Assembly (NCBI GenBank): GCA_021152595.1
Contig: JAGKVC010000081.1
Coordinates: 1 to 13,942, forward strand
Direction: 5' to 3'
Origin: Clostridia bacterium
GTDB lineage: Bacteria > Bacillota > Clostridia > Oscillospirales > Ruminococcaceae
DNA length: 13,942 nt
Each line of letters begins with the position of its first letter. Position 1 is the first letter of the stretch. A program made the position numbers and the translations under genes. The notes under the pieces were generated by a model. That model saw nothing but the letters and a program-made list of their open reading frames with translations. It did not search any database and was not told the DNA's origin. Positions 1 through 7,354 of this stretch are shown piece by piece.

Positions 1-5
1 GCACG

Positions 6-30
6 GAGCGGCTTCCTTTTATTCATATCT
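6..30 (+). terminator. Possible 3' half of an upstream intrinsic terminator
   Basis: The first bases contain GAGCGGCTT followed by a T-rich stretch (CCTTTTATT). This resembles the 3' arm and tail of the two complete terminators in this window (GGGGCGGTTTT near 3355 and GGGGGCGGCTTTT near 11944). The matching 5' arm would lie outside the window, so this is inferred from similarity alone. Confidence 0.25.
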
Positions 31-34
31 AAAT

Positions 35-98
35 ATGGGGTCTGGGGTCAATGACCCCAGCGAGGGGGTTGGGGGCGAGCAGCCCCCATTATAAATTC
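35..98. repeat. Hairpin-rich intergenic repeat block, left end
   Basis: Two back-to-back inverted repeats are visible: CTGGGGTCA (42-50) with TGACCCCAG (52-60), and TGGGGGC (70-76) with GCCCCCA (82-88) around a 5-nt loop. The block ends with CCCATTATAA (85-94), the reverse complement of TTATAATGGG, which also starts hairpin-rich blocks at 11588 and 13878. No coding potential is evident. It looks like a dispersed intergenic repeat family in inverted orientation relative to the other two copies; the family assignment is inference. The stretch 99-206 beyond it holds nothing I can name. Confidence 0.6.
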
Positions 99-206
99 AT
101 CGGAGATACTTTTATCTGCGCGGCACCGGCGGTTGAAATAAAAAACCAAAAAGCGATTTTTCCTTCCGCGGCATTTGTACGCAGTGCGCATTTTGCGGCA
201 AAAATC

Positions 207-235
207 TTGCTTTTCTGACAGAAATATGATATGAT
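207..235 (+). promoter_or_regulatory. Candidate SigA promoter for the first lipoprotein gene
   Basis: TTGCTT (207-212) and TATGAT (230-235) are separated by 17 bp. An overlapping TATGAT at 225-230 and TATAAA at 235-240 make the exact -10 uncertain. The expected start point, around 242, falls right at the beginning of the hairpin at 243-263. Confidence 0.55.
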
Positions 236-242
236 ATAAAAG

Positions 243-263
243 CGGCAGAATCGGGTTCTGCCG
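243..263 (+). promoter_or_regulatory. 5'-UTR stem-loop next to the ribosome binding site
   Basis: CGGCAGAA (243-250) pairs perfectly with TTCTGCCG (256-263) around a 5-nt loop. The 3' arm touches the purine-rich ribosome binding region that follows (263-276). If transcription starts near 242 the hairpin would sit at the very 5' end of the mRNA, a layout that could stabilise the transcript. There is no U tract behind it, so it is not a typical terminator. Confidence 0.45.
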
Positions 264-286
264 GAAGGAAAGGAAGCGTATTTACA

Positions 287-1060
287 ATGTCACAGAAAAA
301 CAGAGCCGCAGCGGTCTTTGCGGCAATCCTGCTCGCGGCAGCCGTGACCGGCTGTACCAGTGAGCGCAGCGGCAGCGAAACGGCTGTGGAGGAGGTCAGC
401 TTGCAGACGGAGACCGATGCGGCAGAGACCGAGGCGCCCGAAACAGAAGCCGTGACCGAAGCCGTCACAGAGGCGGCAACAGAAGAACCGGCAACAGAAA
501 CACTCGCAACGGAAACCGCTGCGCCGCAGGAAGAAGACGATGCGGCTGTCAGCAACATCACACTGACGCATATCACCGAGGGCGGCGAGGGACTCGGCGT
601 ATTCTATGAATTCAGCGGCAATATCCGCGGCGAGGTCATGCAGGACGGCTCCGCCTACCGGAGCTGGACGCTCGACAAGGTCTCCGGTCATGCGCAGGCG
701 GATGATACGGTGGACAGTGCCGCCGCAACATTCAATTACAGCGAAAGCGACGGCTTCTCCGTCAACGGTACCGTCGAGGTGCTGCCGGCGGATGATCCGG
801 ACTATCCGAACAAGATGTATTTCCGCTCGGATGATGTCGATGCATTCCCGAAGTATATGTACGATAACCGCGGCGATGCGCGCAGAGCAAAATATATTAT
901 CGAGAATTCCAGCGATGTCTATATGCTGCTCGGCAAGGACAATCCGCCGGAGGAGAAATCCTTTGCAGTCTCCGTGACGGTCGATTCCGTGACGGTGCGC
1001 TATGCCTCGGACGGCAGCGCCTATGATACGATTCATGTGACGGCGGCCTCCAACCGCTGA
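287..1060 (+). CDS. Unrecognised secreted lipoprotein with Thr/Glu-rich linker
   Basis: A 257-residue protein I do not recognise. Residues 1-23 form a lipoprotein signal peptide: a positive N-terminus, an Ala/Leu-rich core and a TGC lipobox with Cys23 as the likely lipidated residue, so the protein should be anchored outside the membrane. Residues about 30-88 are a low-complexity Glu/Thr/Ala linker. Residues about 89-257 form one soluble domain rich in alternating hydrophobic residues and Asp/Gly turns, suggesting a beta fold. It ends without any transmembrane or dockerin segment. The start is supported by GGAAGGAAAGGAAG (263-276) upstream. It is followed after 64 bp by the GH5 gene and is probably co-transcribed with it, which suggests a cell-surface job linked to polysaccharide use; that role is inference from context only. 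An antisense reading frame covers part of it but is a codon-bias shadow. Confidence 0.85.
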   Translation: MSQKNRAAAVFAAILLAAAVTGCTSERSGSETAVEEVSLQTETDAAETEAPETEAVTEAVTEAATEEPATETLATETAAPQEEDDAAVSNITLTHITEGGEGLGVFYEFSGNIRGEVMQDGSAYRSWTLDKVSGHAQADDTVDSAAATFNYSESDGFSVNGTVEVLPADDPDYPNKMYFRSDDVDAFPKYMYDNRGDARRAKYIIENSSDVYMLLGKDNPPEEKSFAVSVTVDSVTVRYASDGSAYDTIHVTAASNR

Positions 1061-1124
1061 GCAAAAACGGTTCAGACCGGCATCAGCCGGAAACAGAAAT
1101 ATATAATATAAAGGGGTTATCAAT

Positions 1125-2372
1125 ATGAAATGGATGAAAAAGACTGCGGCTCTGATTACCGCTGCCGTCACGCTGCTCTGTACGGGCTGCGCGGCAGGCT
1201 CCAAGCTGCCGGAAACCAGTATTCCGGATTATACGATTCCGGTCAATGTCCTCGGGGAACCGAGCGAGCTTGTGCCGGATGTACAGGTGGACAAATATCA
1301 GGTGCCGGAGAGTGAGGGTATGGATTTTATCAAAGAGCTGCATCTGGGCTGGAATCTCGGCAATACCTTTGATGCAACGAATGTCGGGAATATTTCCGCA
1401 GAGCATGAGCTGGATTACGAAAAAGCATGGTGCGGCGAGTTCACGAAAATCGAGAACATCGCGGCGCTCAAGGCGGCAGGCTTCAATACGATCCGGATTC
1501 CGGTTTCGTGGCATAACCATGTGGACGAGAATTTCAATATCTCCAGAGCATGGCTGACGCGCGTCAAGGAGGTCGTGGACTGGTGCCGCGACATGGATCT
1601 CTATGTCATTGTCAATACGCATCATGACAATGAGGAGGATTTCTATTATCCGGATTCTGCGCATATGGAAAGCTCCAAAAAATATCTGGCTGCTGTCTGG
1701 TCGCAGATCGCGGAGGCATTCAAGGACTATGACGAGCATCTGATCCTCGAATCGCTGAATGAACCGCGGCTTGTCGGTACAAACTACGAATGGTGGATCG
1801 ACCAGAACAACGAGCAGTGCAAGGATGCGGTTTCCTGCATCAATACGCTCAATCAGCTCTTTGTCGATACCGTGCGTGCATCCGGCGGCAGCAATGCTTC
1901 GCGCTGGCTGCTCGTTCCGGGCTATGCGGCATCGCCGGACGGTGCGCTCAATCCCGGCTTTGCCATGCCGACCGATCCGCAGAACCGCGTCATTCTCTCA
2001 GTTCATGCATACAGACCGTATAACTTTGCACTGAATAAGACCGGTACAAAGGAATGGTCGCTTGATAATGCAAGTGATACCGGCGATATCATCCAGTTCA
2101 TGGATAATCTTTACGGAAAATTCGTGCTGAAGGGCGTGCCGGTGCTGATCGGCGAATTCGGCGCGATGAACAAGGATAATCTGGAGGCGCGCGTGGCGTT
2201 CTCCGCTTACTACACCGCCGCCGCAAGAGCACGCGGCATCTCCTGCCTCTGGTGGGATAACAACGCCTTTGCAGGCTCCGGCGAAAACTTCGGTTTGCTC
2301 TACCGCAAATCCTCGAGCTTTACCTATCCGGAGATCGTGCAGGCGCTGGTCAAGGGCAGCGATTATCAGTAA
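1125..2372 (+). CDS. GH5 family endoglucanase (cellulase), surface lipoprotein
   Basis: A 415-residue glycoside hydrolase family 5 enzyme, predicted to cut internal beta-1,4 bonds in cellulose or related beta-glucans with retention of configuration. Residues 1-22 form a signal peptide with lipobox CTGC (Cys22), then a linker to about residue 65. The TIM-barrel domain (about 66-410) shows GWNLGNTFDA at 75-84, RIPVSWH at 124-130, NTHHD at 164-168, the acid/base Glu213 in LNEPR, HAY at 294-296, the nucleophile Glu344 in LIGEFGA, and the barrel-end Trp377. The GWNLGNTFD motif is typical of subfamily 4-like endoglucanases; substrate could also be xyloglucan or lichenan. There is no dockerin or carbohydrate-binding module, so it is membrane-tethered and not part of a cellulosome. 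AAGGGG (1111-1116) lies 8 nt before the ATG. It sits between two other lipoprotein genes in the same direction. Confidence 0.95.
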   Translation: MKWMKKTAALITAAVTLLCTGCAAGSKLPETSIPDYTIPVNVLGEPSELVPDVQVDKYQVPESEGMDFIKELHLGWNLGNTFDATNVGNISAEHELDYEKAWCGEFTKIENIAALKAAGFNTIRIPVSWHNHVDENFNISRAWLTRVKEVVDWCRDMDLYVIVNTHHDNEEDFYYPDSAHMESSKKYLAAVWSQIAEAFKDYDEHLILESLNEPRLVGTNYEWWIDQNNEQCKDAVSCINTLNQLFVDTVRASGGSNASRWLLVPGYAASPDGALNPGFAMPTDPQNRVILSVHAYRPYNFALNKTGTKEWSLDNASDTGDIIQFMDNLYGKFVLKGVPVLIGEFGAMNKDNLEARVAFSAYYTAAARARGISCLWWDNNAFAGSGENFGLLYRKSSSFTYPEIVQALVKGSDYQ

Positions 2373-2410
2373 TCGCATCTGAATCTAACTTTCTCCGAGG
2401 GGGAACCGGG

Positions 2411-3310
2411 ATGAAAAAGTATCTGTTTATGTTTCTGCTCTGTGCCTGTGCATGGGGATGTGCAGGCTGCGCGTCAAGCAGCGGGGAATCTGAGCAGGAG
2501 CCTGCGGAAACCGCTGAGACCGAGGCTGTGACGACAACCGTCACAACAGAGGCGACAACAACTGTTACCACGACAACGACCGCCGACTATCTGGCTGCTT
2601 CGGATGTGAAGCTGGAGGTCAGAATAGATACCGTCCGTCCCTCGAAATGTACGGCGGTGCTTAAAAATACCGGCGAGACCGTGCATGCCTATACGCCGGA
2701 ATTCCGGATCTATCAGGTCAGCGGCGAGACGGAAAAGCTCTGCCGCGAGCAGCCGGATTATGAGGCTGCGGAGAATCCGGACAGCAGAAATCTTGCGCCG
2801 GATGAGGAGAAAGAGCTGGATCTCGACTGGGCAAAGCGCTACGGCGATTTGCAGGACGGCACCTATATTCTGGAAATGCAGCTCGAGAAGGTTCACGCCG
2901 ATCCGGAGGATCCCGAATCCCCGATGCTGCGGCTCGTTGCACGCGCGGAATTTCAGATGGATTCGGCGGGGTTTGTGCCGCAGTTCACGATTGCGCCCGA
3001 GGACATCCATCCTGAGGGAATTGTGCTGCATATCAAAAATTCACCCGATGCTGCTCGCAGCTACGGCATGGTCTATCATATCTATGACGAATCCCGTGAT
3101 CCGCATGTCGAGCTGATCCGCGAGATCGACCAGCAGGCGCGGCTCTATAACGACTATTATATTGAGCCGGGCGCTGAAATGGTCCGCGTCTATGACTGGT
3201 CGAGCACATTCGGTTCGCTGGTCGAGGGCGAATATACCCTTGAGATCGACCTGCTCACAGAGGGGGAATCCGAGGGCAAAACCTACCGCATTCCCTTTGA
3301 AATCACCTGA
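2411..3310 (+). CDS. Lipoprotein with two Ig-like beta-sandwich repeats
   Basis: A 299-residue exported protein. The signal peptide ends at a Cys-rich lipobox; Cys20 in CAGC fits best, Cys17 is an alternative. Residues about 21-58 are a Thr/Glu/Val linker with long Thr runs. Two homologous domains follow (about 60-180 and 185-299). Each ends in a matching pattern: DLDWAKRYGDLQDGTYILEM in the first, and VYDWSSTFGSLVEGEYTLEI in the second. This W-x(4)-[YF]-G-x-L-x(2)-G-x-Y pattern resembles the bacterial Ig-like family Big_14 (from memory, not searched). No catalytic motif is visible, so it may be a binding or structural surface protein. GAGGGGG (2397-2403) lies 7 nt before the ATG, and only 38 bp separate it from the GH5 stop. 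It is probably the last gene of a three-gene unit ending at the terminator at 3331-3361. Confidence 0.85.
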   Translation: MKKYLFMFLLCACAWGCAGCASSSGESEQEPAETAETEAVTTTVTTEATTTVTTTTTADYLAASDVKLEVRIDTVRPSKCTAVLKNTGETVHAYTPEFRIYQVSGETEKLCREQPDYEAAENPDSRNLAPDEEKELDLDWAKRYGDLQDGTYILEMQLEKVHADPEDPESPMLRLVARAEFQMDSAGFVPQFTIAPEDIHPEGIVLHIKNSPDAARSYGMVYHIYDESRDPHVELIREIDQQARLYNDYYIEPGAEMVRVYDWSSTFGSLVEGEYTLEIDLLTEGESEGKTYRIPFEIT

Positions 3311-3323
3311 GTTTTCCGATAAC

Positions 3324-3366
3324 AAAAAAGCCGCTCCGATCAGGCACGCTGATCGGGGCGGTTTTG
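3324..3366. terminator. Bidirectional intrinsic terminator between convergent genes
   Basis: CCGCTCCGATCAG (3331-3343) pairs with CTGATCGGGGCGG (3349-3361) around a 5-nt loop, with one G-T wobble. It is followed by TTTT (3362-3365) on the plus strand and preceded by six A (3324-3329), which give a six-T tail on the minus strand. It can therefore stop the lipoprotein unit (ends 3310) and the pectate lyase gene (ends 3379). Confidence 0.9.
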
Positions 3367-3378
3367 TGTATATTGAGA

Positions 3379-5817
3379 TCAGATCAGTTTTGCGATGATC
3401 TTCAGAATGTGAATGACATCATCGCCGTTGATGCCGGAGCGGCCGTCGCAGTCTGCATTCTGCTTGCCGACCTGCGTGATTCTGACGGCTTCTTCCGCAT
3501 TGAATCTTGCGAGCAGAACCGCGTCGGAGACATCGACCTTGCCGCTGCAATTCACATCGCCTGCGAGAAGGTTCTCCGGTTCGGTTTCCGCTGCGGTGAC
3601 GGTTGTTTCAGGCTCGGTCACGGTCGTTTCGGCGGCTGTTGTCGTCGTTTCGGGGACGGTAGCCGTCGTTGCAACGGTTGTCGGCTGCGGCGCGGTGCCG
3701 CTTGTCTCAAATGCCATATAGAACAGATTGCAGCTGTCGGCTTTTGCGATTGCATGGCTGCCTGCGCTGACGGGAAGCGTCACGATGCCGTTTGCTGCGG
3801 TGTACTTGCTGCCGTCGAGCTTGACGGTTGCGGCTGCCTCACCGAATACGAGCGTCAGGGTGCCGTTTGCCGGTGCATGGAAGCTGATTGCGGTTGCGGT
3901 CTCCATTTTGAGGCACTGCGTCAGCGTCTTGCCGGCATAATTGACAGTACCCTTTGCAGAGGAGAGATTGCCGCTGATCTGATAGAAGCTGCTCTCCTTG
4001 CCGTTTGCGGTGAAATCATGGACATATGCCGATGCCGGAACGGACGGGATATCCGTGACGGCTGCCGGTGCGGTCGTCTGAACTTCGGGCGCGATCTGCG
4101 TCTCTGCTGCCTGTGTTTCAGAGGAGACGGGCGGCTGTGTGACGGCAGGGGGCTCTGTTGTGACGACGGGCTCCGTGCTGCCGACATATGCGCCGCTGCC
4201 GATCGCAACGATGCTCGACTTATAATTGACCAGTGCGGATTTCAGTCCGGTATTGACCGCATAGCTTGCATCATCGACGGAGTTGTCGAATTTCCATTTG
4301 AAGTCGCCGCCCTGAATTCTGCCTGCATTTGCGGTGACGATCGCCGGAACATCCGCAGGGGCATCCGCCTTGTAGCTGTACATGCCGGATGCGGTATCGA
4401 AGTTGTTGTAGGTCGTGCCGCCGGAGACGGTCTTGACGGATGCCGGAACGGGATCCTTCGCATTCGTGACTTCATAGGCATCAAAGCTGGCGCTGTTTTT
4501 CTGGTAGGTGATATAGCTCTTGGCATCGGTCATAATATTGTTGTATGACTTGATGATGCCGCCTGCTTCGCCGGAGAAGGTGCCTTCGCCCTGTGCATCG
4601 GTGCCCTGCTTGCTGCTCATCATCGGCTTGGGGCAGTTGCGGAAGTAATTGGAATCGACAAATGCAGAAGCGCCCATTGTCACGCCGACGCCGTATTTTG
4701 CATTGCCGTCGAAATAGTTATTATAAATATGTACGGTGCAGGTGCGGATGCGCGGATGACGCGAATCGGAATGGTCATACCAGTTGTGGTGGTAGGTGAT
4801 GCGGTTCTCGGTCGATTCGGATTTCATGCCCTGCAAATTGCACTTGCCGTTATCCCAGAAGTGGTTGTAGCTGTGGGTGATGAAGCTCGAGGTCTTGGTA
4901 TCGAGTGCGCCGTCGCCTTTTGCCTGATCGGCGTCCGAGCCTGCGTCGCCGTAGAAGAGGTCGCAGTGGTGTACCCAGACATGGTCATTGTTCTGCTGCA
5001 AACCGACATCGTCGCCTTCGCCGCTGTTGCAGTTCATGAAGCCGATGTTGCGCACCTCGACATTCGAGGCGTTTGCGATGCGCAGACCGAAGCCGTTGAA
5101 GACGGTATCCGTGCCGATGCCCTCAACCGTGATGCCGCACGAGATGCGCTTGCTGGAACCGCTGCCCTTGAGGAGCAGGTCGCCGTCCATCAATGTTGAC
5201 GGATCGGTGATATTGCCGATGCAGCGGATATCGAGCGGACGGGAATCGGTGCCCTTCTGGTAGGCAGTCAGGATGTTCTGAATGCCGGTGACTTTGGTCG
5301 TGCCGCCCTTGCTGTCCGTGACAACATCGAGCGAGACCTTGTCCTTTGTATCCTCTGTGACATACAGAACCACAGCGCCGCTTTTCAGGGTGCCGTCGTC
5401 GTTATAGGCACCGGATGCAGAGCCGCCGACAAATGCAAATCCGCTGCGGTCATGCGCCTTGACGGTGATCTGCTGCTCTTTTGCTCTGCCGGAATCCTCT
5501 TTGCCGTTCATCAACGGAACGACCTTGACCGTATGGCTGCCGGCTTTCAGTCCGGGGATATCCACGCGGTAATAGCCGTTGTACTGGCGGATCAGCATGC
5601 TGTCCACCTGTCTGCCGTCGGCATAGACATTGTATCCGCCTGCGCCCGAGACCGGCTGCCATTCCGCGACGGCGGTCTCAAACCAGCCCTCGGCTCTGCT
5701 GAAGCTGACGGCATCTGCGGCGAATACGCGGTTTCCTGTGACCGTCGGCAGTGCGCCTGCCGCGATCAGTGCGCTGCATAGAAATGCGGCGACTTTCTGT
5801 GTTCTGTACTTCTTCAT
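3379..5817 (-). CDS. PL1 pectate lyase with C-terminal dockerin
   Basis: An 812-residue secreted, modular pectin-degrading enzyme that should cleave polygalacturonate by calcium-dependent beta-elimination. Order: signal peptide 1-34 (cleavage near VFA-AD); a fibronectin-like beta domain at about 40-120; a parallel beta-helix PL1 domain at about 125-545 with VWVHHCD at 280-286, candidate calcium ligands Asp302 and Asp306, and the family R-x-P-x-x-R motif at Arg353-Arg358, Arg353 being the likely catalytic base; a Thr/Pro/Glu linker at 546-596; a beta-rich accessory domain at 597-703 that could bind carbohydrate; a second Thr-rich linker at 704-748; and a dockerin at 750-812. The first dockerin loop is complete (Asp754, Asn756, Ser758, Asp762, Asp765). 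The second has Arg793 where an acidic or polar ligand is usual. GAGGGGGAG lies upstream of the ATG. The dockerin predicts docking to a cohesin scaffold encoded elsewhere. Confidence 0.95.
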   Translation of the reverse strand: MKKYRTQKVAAFLCSALIAAGALPTVTGNRVFAADAVSFSRAEGWFETAVAEWQPVSGAGGYNVYADGRQVDSMLIRQYNGYYRVDIPGLKAGSHTVKVVPLMNGKEDSGRAKEQQITVKAHDRSGFAFVGGSASGAYNDDGTLKSGAVVLYVTEDTKDKVSLDVVTDSKGGTTKVTGIQNILTAYQKGTDSRPLDIRCIGNITDPSTLMDGDLLLKGSGSSKRISCGITVEGIGTDTVFNGFGLRIANASNVEVRNIGFMNCNSGEGDDVGLQQNNDHVWVHHCDLFYGDAGSDADQAKGDGALDTKTSSFITHSYNHFWDNGKCNLQGMKSESTENRITYHHNWYDHSDSRHPRIRTCTVHIYNNYFDGNAKYGVGVTMGASAFVDSNYFRNCPKPMMSSKQGTDAQGEGTFSGEAGGIIKSYNNIMTDAKSYITYQKNSASFDAYEVTNAKDPVPASVKTVSGGTTYNNFDTASGMYSYKADAPADVPAIVTANAGRIQGGDFKWKFDNSVDDASYAVNTGLKSALVNYKSSIVAIGSGAYVGSTEPVVTTEPPAVTQPPVSSETQAAETQIAPEVQTTAPAAVTDIPSVPASAYVHDFTANGKESSFYQISGNLSSAKGTVNYAGKTLTQCLKMETATAISFHAPANGTLTLVFGEAAATVKLDGSKYTAANGIVTLPVSAGSHAIAKADSCNLFYMAFETSGTAPQPTTVATTATVPETTTTAAETTVTEPETTVTAAETEPENLLAGDVNCSGKVDVSDAVLLARFNAEEAVRITQVGKQNADCDGRSGINGDDVIHILKIIAKLI

Positions 5818-5900
5818 GAGTTCTCCCCCTCAAAAAGATAAAAAATAAAAGGATATGAGAATGGACCGGACAGGGTATCTGTGTGCCGTGTCCTGATTCC

Positions 5901-5928
5901 ATTATACTGATTTTTATGCCGAAAACAA
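5901..5928 (-). promoter_or_regulatory. Candidate promoter for the pectate lyase gene
   Basis: On the minus strand a perfect TATAAT (plus-strand 5901-5906) is preceded, 16 bp away, by TTGTTT (plus-strand 5923-5928). The -35 match is weak. It would give a leader of roughly 75-80 nt with a U-rich stretch just before the ribosome binding site. No operator was recognised. Confidence 0.45.
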
Positions 5929-5970
5929 TGACGGATTCTCCTGAAAACCTGCACAATGGTCTTTTATCTG

Positions 5971-6156
5971 AATGAGAAATGTGAAATGAGAAATTAGAAA
6001 TGATTGTGTCCGCTTCGCGGACGGATTTGAAAAACATCCCCCTTTTGAAATACATCGCCGCAGGCGATACCGCAATTTCTCATTCCTCATTTCTCATTTC
6101 TAATTCATAGCGAATATTGCAATTTCTCATTTCACATTTCTGATTTCTAATTTGCG
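5971..6156. repeat. Inverted-repeat element, possibly MITE-like
   Basis: A 21-bp perfect inverted repeat links 5975-5995 with 6121-6141. Both ends are made of degenerate ATTTCTCATT-type units, and a third such run lies at 6074-6105. The interior holds two perfect small hairpins, GTCCGC/GCGGAC (6008-6013 and 6017-6022) and ATCGCC/GGCGAT (6054-6059 and 6063-6068). There is no open reading frame and no transposase. The layout suggests a non-autonomous mobile or structured intergenic repeat between the pectate lyase and the heat-shock promoter; that interpretation is inference, and no flanking target-site duplication was identified. Confidence 0.65.
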
Positions 6157-6204
6157 GGAAACTTGTACAATCTGACGAAGTTTGTGAAAACTCTGTGGGA
6201 AGGC

Positions 6205-6233
6205 TTGACATTCGGGCGGAAAAGTGGTATCTT
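6205..6233 (+). promoter_or_regulatory. SigA promoter of the heat-shock operon
   Basis: A perfect TTGACA (6205-6210) is followed after 17 bp by TATCTT (6228-6233). The predicted start point falls inside the CIRCE element that begins at 6238, so bound repressor would block RNA polymerase. A TATACT at 6233-6238 is too far from the -35 to be preferred. Confidence 0.85.
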
Positions 6234-6237
6234 ATAC

Positions 6238-6264
6238 TTAGCACTCGGAGAGATAGAGTGCTAG
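6238..6264 (+). promoter_or_regulatory. CIRCE operator (HrcA binding site)
   Basis: TTAGCACTC (6238-6246), a 9-nt spacer, and GAGTGCTAG (6256-6264). This matches the known CIRCE consensus TTAGCACTC-N9-GAGTGCTAA except for the last base. It lies just downstream of the -10 box and about 50 bp before hrcA, which gives an autoregulated operon. No second CIRCE was seen upstream of dnaK or dnaJ. Confidence 0.97.
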
Positions 6265-6313
6265 CACAAATGAAACCAGTCTGCAAAAACCAAATGAAAG
6301 GGGCGTTTGGCAA

Positions 6314-7354
6314 ATGGATGACAGAAAACTGCGGATCCTTGCGGCAGTTGTGGATGCGTATGTCACGACCGGCGAGCCCGTCGGCTCCAAGGCCATTGCC
6401 GCGCTGCCCGATATCAATGTCTCCTCCGCGACGATCCGGAACGATATGGCGGTGCTGGAGCAGCTCGGTCTGCTCGAACAGCCCCATACCTCCGCCGGCA
6501 GAATCCCGACCTTTCAGGGCTATAAGCTCTACATTGAAAAATGTATGCCCGGGATGCAGCTCCCCGAGGAGGAGCGCGAGCGGCTGGACAATATGTTTGC
6601 AGATGAATCCGCGCTGACAGAGGATGTGCTGATTCAGTCCGCGACGACCGCTCTCGCGGAGATCACAAAATGCGCTGCCGTTGCAGTCAATGCGATGCCG
6701 CAGTTCTCCGTGATCTCCAAGGTCGAGGTGATCCCGACCGGCAAGCGGCTCTATGTGATCCTGCTGATTACCTCGGCAGGCAATATCAAGAACAAAGCCT
6801 GCCGTCTGGAATTCGATCTCAATGAGGAGCAGCTCTCGTTCTTCACGGCGTTCCTGACCGAGCATCTGCACGGTGTTACGCTCAGCGATCTTTCGCCGGA
6901 AATGTTCGATCAGCTCGTCACGGCAATGGGCGCCTATATGGCGACGCTCAGTCCGCTGGTGCAGGGACTCTATGAGCTGAGCCGCGATATGATGCGGCAG
7001 GAGCTGACCGTCCACGGCACACGCAATCTGCTGACCTGTCAGGAGCTGGAAACACAGGATATTGTCGAATTCATGGAGCATCAGGATGTCATTATGCCGC
7101 TGCTGAATGATACGTTCAGCGGCATCCATGTGATGTTCAGCGAGGATGCAAAACGGGAGAATCCCCAGCAGACCTTTGTGATCGGCAATTCCAGCATGAT
7201 CGTCGGACAGTATCAGAAGGACGGCAAAGCCGCCGGAAGACTCGGTCTGATCGGTCCGATGCGGCTGAATTACGCAAAGGTGATCCCGTATCTTCAATAT
7301 TTTACAGAGAAGATCAGCAACCTGATCTCTGAAAAGGAGGACGACAACACATGA
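6314..7354 (+). CDS. hrcA: Heat-inducible transcription repressor HrcA
   Basis: A 346-residue repressor, the usual length for the family. It binds CIRCE as a dimer and keeps class I heat-shock genes off; GroEL normally helps it fold, so chaperone shortage relieves repression. Residues about 1-75 form the winged-helix DNA-binding domain, with the hallmark SSATIRNDM at 37-45 and LGLLEQPHTSAGRIP at 51-65. The middle part is the GAF-like domain. The C-terminus carries IGPMRLNYAKVIPYLQYF, typical of HrcA. AAAGGGG (6297-6303) lies 10 nt upstream of the ATG. It is first in the operon, directly behind its own operator, and its stop overlaps the grpE start by 4 nt (ATGA), implying translational coupling. 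Confidence 0.98.
   Translation: MDDRKLRILAAVVDAYVTTGEPVGSKAIAALPDINVSSATIRNDMAVLEQLGLLEQPHTSAGRIPTFQGYKLYIEKCMPGMQLPEEERERLDNMFADESALTEDVLIQSATTALAEITKCAAVAVNAMPQFSVISKVEVIPTGKRLYVILLITSAGNIKNKACRLEFDLNEEQLSFFTAFLTEHLHGVTLSDLSPEMFDQLVTAMGAYMATLSPLVQGLYELSRDMMRQELTVHGTRNLLTCQELETQDIVEFMEHQDVIMPLLNDTFSGIHVMFSEDAKRENPQQTFVIGNSSMIVGQYQKDGKAAGRLGLIGPMRLNYAKVIPYLQYFTEKISNLISEKEDDNT

Noticed and set aside
1102..1107. TATAAT in front of the GH5 gene as a separate promoter
   Set aside because: No acceptable -35 box lies 16-18 bp upstream, so co-transcription from the upstream gene is the simpler reading.
3364..4548. Plus-strand open frame of 394 codons opposite the pectate lyase
   Set aside because: It is antisense to the linker, dockerin and catalytic parts of a clear PL1 gene; the Cys/Gly/Arg-rich translation is a shadow.
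5971..6156. CRISPR-like array
   Set aside because: The short AT-rich units are irregular, inverted as well as direct, and without constant-length spacers or nearby cas genes.
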